Shown in pieces: positions 31,931-35,960 of a DNA stretch of 35,960 bases. The position numbers and the translations under genes were made by a program. The stretch spans positions 1 to 35,960 of the forward strand of contig CBHCZH010000020.1 in NCBI GenBank assembly GCA_965977975.1, given 5' to 3'. Position 1 is the stretch's first letter; each line of letters begins with the position of its first letter. This DNA comes from Croceibacterium_A sp965977975 (GTDB lineage: Bacteria > Pseudomonadota > Alphaproteobacteria > Sphingomonadales > Sphingomonadaceae). The notes beneath the pieces were generated by a model that saw nothing but the letters and a program-made list of their open reading frames with translations, searched no databases and was not told the origin of the DNA.

Positions 31931-32689
31931 CTACCTCGCTCCGGCGTTTTGCATGGCCGCCTCGACCTGCGTCCAAGTCGAAGGAGTGGGGGAAAGCTCG
32001 AGCAAGCGCCCATTGAGAAGGAAGGTCGGCGTGCTGTTAACTTCGTCTTCGTTCGCCTGGTTCTGCATGCGCTCGGCAAGCGACTGAACGGCGGCGAAGT
32101 CCGACAGGCACTGCTGAGCCTGCTCGGTGCTGATCCCGCGCGCGGCGAAGAATTCGAGCAGGCCTCCCTGCTGGGCGTAAGCGACGAAACGCTGGTCCTC
32201 GGGCAGGGTCATCGTCTGCTGGAGAGCGGCAGCATTGGCCTGAATCGGAGTGAGCACGGTGTTCAGGTTGCTCCACAGCTGTTCTGCCAGCTGAGGGGCG
32301 GCTTCCTTTGGCGCGCATTCGAGCAGGCGCGTGAGCACCAGATCCACCGCGCCGTGAATCGGCACGCTGCGGAACTCCAGGCTGACCCTTCCCGAATTGA
32401 TGTACTTCTCGCGCAGCGGCTGCATGCCCGTGTCCGAAAAGTTGGCACAAGCCGGGCAGGTGAGCGATCCGTATTCGACAAGCTTGATCGGTGCTTCCGG
32501 GTTGCCGATCAGCCAGCCGCCTTCTGCCGTCTTGGCGACGACATCGGTCCATTGCTGGCCTGTGGGTGCGGCGACCGCCGCGACGGGCTCACCACTCGTC
32601 GGGCCCTCGGCATCTGAGCCGCAGGAGGCGAGGGCAAGCGCGACCGGCGCGGCGGCGGCGAGAAGGGCGATTCGGCGGAAACTCGGCAT
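31931..32689 (-). CDS. DsbA-family thiol oxidoreductase, lipoprotein
   Basis: Thioredoxin-fold protein of 252 residues, exported. The signal peptide ends in LAS-C23, a lipobox, so it is probably membrane-tethered. The active site is C78-P-A-C81 in GSLTCPACANF, and the cis-proline loop is STPTF (T220-P221). A second cysteine pair, C125 and C194, is away from the active site, as reported for alphaproteobacterial DsbA1-type proteins. It is likely to oxidise or isomerise periplasmic disulfides. It is followed by smc, 24 bases away. Confidence 0.9.
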   Translation of the reverse strand: MPSFRRIALLAAAAPVALALASCGSDAEGPTSGEPVAAVAAPTGQQWTDVVAKTAEGGWLIGNPEAPIKLVEYGSLTCPACANFSDTGMQPLREKYINSGRVSLEFRSVPIHGAVDLVLTRLLECAPKEAAPQLAEQLWSNLNTVLTPIQANAAALQQTMTLPEDQRFVAYAQQGGLLEFFAARGISTEQAQQCLSDFAAVQSLAERMQNQANEDEVNSTPTFLLNGRLLELSPTPSTWTQVEAAMQNAGAR

Positions 32690-32796
32690 CGGACGGATTC
32701 CTTTGCGGAAGGAGAAAAGCTAAACGAAGGGCGGGTAGGGAAGAAGCGCGGTAACCTTGCTCCGGCGCAGTTTCCACAGTTATGCGGCGGCGAGCC

Positions 32797-33480
32797 CTAG
32801 AGGAACTCCTTGAGCTGCCGTTCCAGCGCGGCCCAGGTGTGAGTTCCGGGCATCACGACGCCGTTGATCGCGAAGCTCGGCGTGCTGTCGACTCCCGGCC
32901 GGTTCCATTCCCTGGCCGACGTTTCGGCCAGGCGGGTCGCCACCGCGTCGTCCGCGAGGCAGCGGTCGACATCGGTGCGGCGATATCCGCGCCGCTCCAT
33001 GATCGCGTAGAACCCGAAGTCGGCGGCGATCGAGCGGCGGCCCGCCGCGCCGGCGGTCCGCCAGCGTTGCAGCTGGGCCGGCGTGGGCCGAGCAAGCGGC
33101 GCGATCCACCGGCTCTGCCCGAGGATGAAGGCTTCGTGGTTGCCGGTGAACTTGGCGGTGCCGCCGCAGTTGACCAGCATCCCCACGGTCAGGTCGACCG
33201 GATCGCGGATCAGGTGGCGGTATTCGACGCTGATTCTGCCCGGCGCCAGGTAGCCGAGCTTGATCGCGCCTTCGCCCTGCTGCGCGAACTCGCCACAGTG
33301 GGGGCAGGTGTAGCTGAAGAACTCGACCAGCTTGACCTTCGCATCCGGATTGCCGACGCGATGGCCGGAATCGGTTTCGGCCACAACGGTATCCCAGTTC
33401 GACCGGCTCGGCGCCGCCCCGCCGAGCAGCGCGGCCGCCGCGACCAGAATGGCGCCCTGGACCAGGGTCCGCAAATTCAT
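32797..33480 (-). CDS. DsbA-family thiol oxidoreductase
   Basis: Second DsbA-like protein of 227 residues, with a cleavable-type signal peptide (about 1-23) and no lipobox cysteine. The active site is C59-P-H-C62 in YTCPHCGEF, the canonical DsbA CPHC, and the cis-Pro loop is STPSF (T200-P201). C104 and C174 form a likely second disulfide. It lies between dciA, whose stop it overlaps by ATGA, and the paralog. CPHC suggests strong oxidase activity, CPAC of its paralog may differ in redox potential. Confidence 0.92.
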   Translation of the reverse strand: MNLRTLVQGAILVAAAALLGGAAPSRSNWDTVVAETDSGHRVGNPDAKVKLVEFFSYTCPHCGEFAQQGEGAIKLGYLAPGRISVEYRHLIRDPVDLTVGMLVNCGGTAKFTGNHEAFILGQSRWIAPLARPTPAQLQRWRTAGAAGRRSIAADFGFYAIMERRGYRRTDVDRCLADDAVATRLAETSAREWNRPGVDSTPSFAINGVVMPGTHTWAALERQLKEFL

Positions 33481-34031
33481 CCGTTGCCCTCCTTCGCCCC
33501 CAGGCTGCGCGCGAGCGATTCGAGCACCGTGCGCAGCTCCGGATCGCCGATATCGCGCAAGCTTTCTCCCAGTTCCATCGGGATCGGCTTCAGCGACGGC
33601 CCCGAACCAGCTTGGGCCGTGCGCCCTTCTGCATGCGGCGGCTTAACCGCGCCTTGCCGCAGCTTGACCCTCGACACCGCCTTATACCCGAAGAAGCGGT
33701 TCACCCGCTCCATGATCTCCGGGATCACGTGCTGGATCAGCGGCGCGTGCGCGGGCAGCACGACCAGTTGCAGAATGCCCTCGCTCTTCTCGCCCGGCGG
33801 GAACCGGATAGCCTCGGGCATGCAGACCCGGGCATGGCGCTCGCCGACGATCTCGGGCCAACGCGTGACCACGCTCGACTGCACGAACCCGAAGCGGCGG
33901 AACGCGGCACGGCCGATCTGCGGCATCAGATCGGCGATCGGCTTGGCCGGCCCGCCGCGCGGCCGCTCGTACACGCGCGGTTTCACCGGCTTCTTCGGCT
34001 TGTCGTCGCGTTCCATCGTGCTCCACGCCAT
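33477..34031 (-). CDS. dciA: DciA-like (DUF721) helicase-loading protein
   Basis: Protein of the DUF721/DciA family, which in bacteria without DnaC helps load the DnaB helicase. The 184-residue protein has the family pattern VVTRWPEIVGERHARVCMPEAIRF (about 54-77) and LVVLPAHAPLIQHVIPEIMERVNRFFGYKAVSRVKL (about 89-124), after a basic, disordered N-terminus. The start is ATG at 34031; a second ATG at 34016 is possible. It is divergent from mutY and overlaps the dsbA-type gene below, a common alphaproteobacterial arrangement. Confidence 0.88.
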   Translation of the reverse strand: MAWSTMERDDKPKKPVKPRVYERPRGGPAKPIADLMPQIGRAAFRRFGFVQSSVVTRWPEIVGERHARVCMPEAIRFPPGEKSEGILQLVVLPAHAPLIQHVIPEIMERVNRFFGYKAVSRVKLRQGAVKPPHAEGRTAQAGSGPSLKPIPMELGESLRDIGDPELRTVLESLARSLGAKEGNG

Positions 34032-34045
34032 GCCATAGGGAGACT

Positions 34046-35071
34046 ATGGAGGATAGGCTCTCGCCCGCACTGCTCGACTGGTACGATCAAAACGCCCGGG
34101 TCCTGCCGTGGCGCGTGCCGCCGGGTTCGGCGGAGCGCCCCGATCCCTATCGGGTCTGGCTGTCGGAGGTCATGCTGCAGCAGACGACCACTGCGCATGC
34201 CACGCCCTATTTCGAAAAATTCGTCGCCCGCTGGCCTACCGTCGAAACCCTGGCAGCGGCGCCCGAAGCGGACGTCATGGCCGAATGGGCCGGGCTCGGA
34301 TATTACTCGCGCGCGCGCAACCTCGTTGCTTGCGCACGAGCGATCGCGAAACTTGGCCGATTCCCCGACAGCGAGCAGGAACTGCGCAAGCTCCCCGGCA
34401 TTGGCGATTACACCGCCGCCGCCATTGCGGCGATCGCGTTCGGCAAACGTGCGGTGGTGATCGACGCGAACGTCGAACGTGTAGTCGCCCGCCTCTTCGC
34501 CATCGACGAGCCGCTGCCCGGCGCGAAGAAGGCGATCCGCGCGGCAGCCGAAGCGATCACCCCAGCCGAACGGGCGGGCGACTTCGCCCAAGCGATGATG
34601 GACCTCGGCGCAGGCGTATGCACGTCGCGCAATCCGAGTTGCCTGCTGTGCCCGCTCGCGGGGATGTGCGCCGCGCTAGCCGTGGGACGGCAAAACGAGC
34701 TGCCGGTCAAGTCAGCGAAACGGGCCCGCCCGCTTCGTACCGGCACCGCGTTTTGGATCGAGCGGGACGCAGCTGTGTGGCTGGTCCGCCGCCCCGGCAA
34801 AGGCATGCTCGGCGGCATGCGCGCCATGCCCGACGACGGCTGGACCGCCCGCGCCGACGGCTCGGGCGACGCGCCGCTACAGGGGGCGTGGAAGGCGGGC
34901 GGGGTGGTGTGGCATAGTTTCAGCCACTTCGACCTCGAGCTGGGGCTGGCGATTTATGTGGGGAGCCGCTTCGAAGAGCTCGAGGGCGGCGATTGGTGGC
35001 CGGTTGCCGATCTCGATGCGGCCGGCTTGCCGACCTTGTTCGTCAAAGCCGCACGGTTGGTGCAAACCTGA
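34046..35071 (+). CDS. mutY: A/G-specific adenine DNA glycosylase MutY
   Basis: Base-excision repair glycosylase that removes adenine opposite 8-oxoguanine. The 341-residue protein has the catalytic E41 in LSEVMLQQT, the helix-hairpin-helix LPGIGDYTAAAI (about 116-127), catalytic D140 in VVIDANVERV and the [4Fe-4S] ligands C192-X6-C199-X2-C202-X5-C208. The C-terminal MutT-like domain recognising 8-oxoG is present (about 220-335) with the HSFSHFDLEL segment. It starts 14 bases from dciA's start on the other strand, so the promoters must overlap the coding starts. Confidence 0.96.
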   Translation: MEDRLSPALLDWYDQNARVLPWRVPPGSAERPDPYRVWLSEVMLQQTTTAHATPYFEKFVARWPTVETLAAAPEADVMAEWAGLGYYSRARNLVACARAIAKLGRFPDSEQELRKLPGIGDYTAAAIAAIAFGKRAVVIDANVERVVARLFAIDEPLPGAKKAIRAAAEAITPAERAGDFAQAMMDLGAGVCTSRNPSCLLCPLAGMCAALAVGRQNELPVKSAKRARPLRTGTAFWIERDAAVWLVRRPGKGMLGGMRAMPDDGWTARADGSGDAPLQGAWKAGGVVWHSFSHFDLELGLAIYVGSRFEELEGGDWWPVADLDAAGLPTLFVKAARLVQT

Positions 35072-35106
35072 TCCTCCGGTAGCTTGGCTCGGTGAGGATG
35101 GGCAGG

Positions 35107-35328
35107 CTAGATAATTCCGCCCCCGAGCCAAAGTCGCACGACGGCGATCGCGAACACAATCAGACAGAAGTTCCGGCCGTGATTGGAGCGCGACAGCGCG
35201 CCGAGACCGATGCCGACCGCCGCAATCGGCAGCACGATCCAATTGACCGCCCCAAGGAGCGGAATGGTGGCCGGAATTGCGAGCACGAGAGCGACGAGGC
35301 CGGTCAGGATCGAGAGCAGGTTCAGCAT
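35107..35328 (-). CDS. Small membrane protein, unknown function
   Basis: A 73-residue protein from the ATG at 35328. Two or three hydrophobic segments (about 4-22, 25-45 and 54-70) fill nearly the whole sequence, and the loop RSNHGRNF between the last two is basic. It resembles small integral proteins of no known role. The frame continues upstream, but that part lacks coding character. It converges with mutY's end. Confidence 0.65.
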   Translation of the reverse strand: MLNLLSILTGLVALVLAIPATIPLLGAVNWIVLPIAAVGIGLGALSRSNHGRNFCLIVFAIAVVRLWLGGGII

Positions 35329-35430
35329 GTGTCTTATATGCGTAGGACACCCGGCCGATGCAAGCACGGGTTCACTGGCGCGTCAAAGGCGATAAGCTGG
35401 CGTTCACGCAGCGGCGGGAAGAGGACGGCG

Positions 35431-35960
35431 ATGGAATTGCTCGCAGGGAATATCGGCGTCACTCGACGCCAATGGCTCGGCGGCGCGGCCGCTTTCGGCG
35501 CGGCCACGGCATTGCCGGCCCGGGCGCAGTCCCCCGAAGCCTGGCCCAACGTCGCCCGCCTGATCTCGAGATATGTCGAGGGCCGCAAGGTATCGGGCAT
35601 GGTCGCTGTGCTCGGTTTGGGCGAGGCGCCGCCCATGGTGGTTGCGGCGGGCGTCGACAGCTTCACGACTCCTCGCCGGTCGGACGCCGACAGCATCTAT
35701 CGCCTCTATTCGATGACCAAACCGATCACCGGCATGGCCGCCATGTCGTTGATCGACGAAGGCAAGCTCGGTCTCGACCAGCCGCTCCACGAGATCCTGC
35801 CCAGGTTCGCGAACATGCAGGTGCAGAAGGTCTACGACGGCCCGATCACGCCCGACAATCTCGAGCCCGCGCTACGCCCGATCACGATCCGGCAGATGCT
35901 GACGCACACCGCGGGTATCGGCTACGGCGTCGTTCAATCCGGGCCGATCGCCGCGGCCGA
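35431..35960 (+). CDS. Tat-exported serine hydrolase (class C beta-lactamase family), cut by the window edge
   Basis: The first 176 residues of a serine beta-lactamase/DD-peptidase-like hydrolase; the stop lies outside the window. A twin-arginine signal, VTRRQWLGGAAAFGAATALPARA (split at about 10-32), implies export by Tat. The catalytic S94-x-x-K97 is in YSMTKP, and the family's HTAGIGYG turn is near 163-170. Members are often esterases or peptidases rather than true beta-lactamases. GAAGAGG lies shortly before the ATG, supporting this start. The Tyr-x-Asn motif would be to the right. Confidence 0.88.
   Translation, partial: MELLAGNIGVTRRQWLGGAAAFGAATALPARAQSPEAWPNVARLISRYVEGRKVSGMVAVLGLGEAPPMVVAAGVDSFTTPRRSDADSIYRLYSMTKPITGMAAMSLIDEGKLGLDQPLHEILPRFANMQVQKVYDGPITPDNLEPALRPITIRQMLTHTAGIGYGVVQSGPIAAA

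Noticed and set aside
1..35960. Mobile element, prophage, CRISPR or defence system
   Set aside because: No transposase, integrase, direct-repeat/spacer array or defence gene was recognised; content is housekeeping plus a few unknown envelope genes.

Overview
The window is GC-rich chromosomal DNA from an alphaproteobacterium, most likely a sphingomonad (Sphingomonadaceae/Erythrobacteraceae). This rests on protein character and gene order: the mutY / dciA / two dsbA-type genes / smc block, a plant-type GshA beside rsmE and ubiA, an FNR with a C-X2-C-X7-C cluster, a long Lys/Ala tail on ribosomal protein L21, and dispersed CCCTCCCGC-type palindromes. The taxonomic call is inference. I see no rRNA, tRNA, CRISPR array, insertion sequence or prophage gene.

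Layout. Bases 1-255 hold four 21-bp-spaced direct repeats (iteron-like) before a molybdopterin operon, moaA-moaD-moaE (256-1983). Then come a palindrome pair, a small membrane protein, and on the minus strand a lipoprotein gene translationally coupled to an FNR-type oxygen/redox regulator (2592-3769). rplU-rpmA (3966-4788) has its own promoter, a terminator-like hairpin in its leader and a strong terminator behind it. From 4962 to 12566 lie mostly single genes: a GNAT acetyltransferase, a heme-binding beta-barrel protein, a TetR regulator, ygfZ, pyrC, a RarD-type transporter, a glycine-zipper envelope protein, a lipoprotein and astD.

From 12667 to 19833 come selO (minus), then an alpha/beta hydrolase overlapping a GT4 glycosyltransferase, then yfgM-bamB (periplasmic chaperone/outer-membrane assembly) and an ICMT-like membrane methyltransferase. 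From 19870 to 25954 are ubiA, a prolyl-4-hydroxylase-like dioxygenase, rsmE, gshA, ppk2, a quinol-monooxygenase-like protein, a VOC-fold protein and soxR. A near-perfect SoxR operator sits between the VOC gene and soxR. A 450-base stretch without a convincing gene follows (25955-26404), containing a run of ten G.

The last third on the minus strand holds a PilZ protein, two small envelope proteins, a methyltransferase abutting smc, smc itself (1141 aa), two DsbA-like thiol oxidoreductases and dciA. mutY diverges from dciA. A small membrane protein and a Tat-exported serine hydrolase, cut by the window edge, finish the window.

Most of the content is housekeeping, and I do not see a new multi-gene defence or mobile system. 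The most informative items are the phased repeats at the left edge, the SoxR operator with a divergent VOC gene as probable target, the hairpin in the rplU leader, and three consecutive hairpins at 10214-10321.
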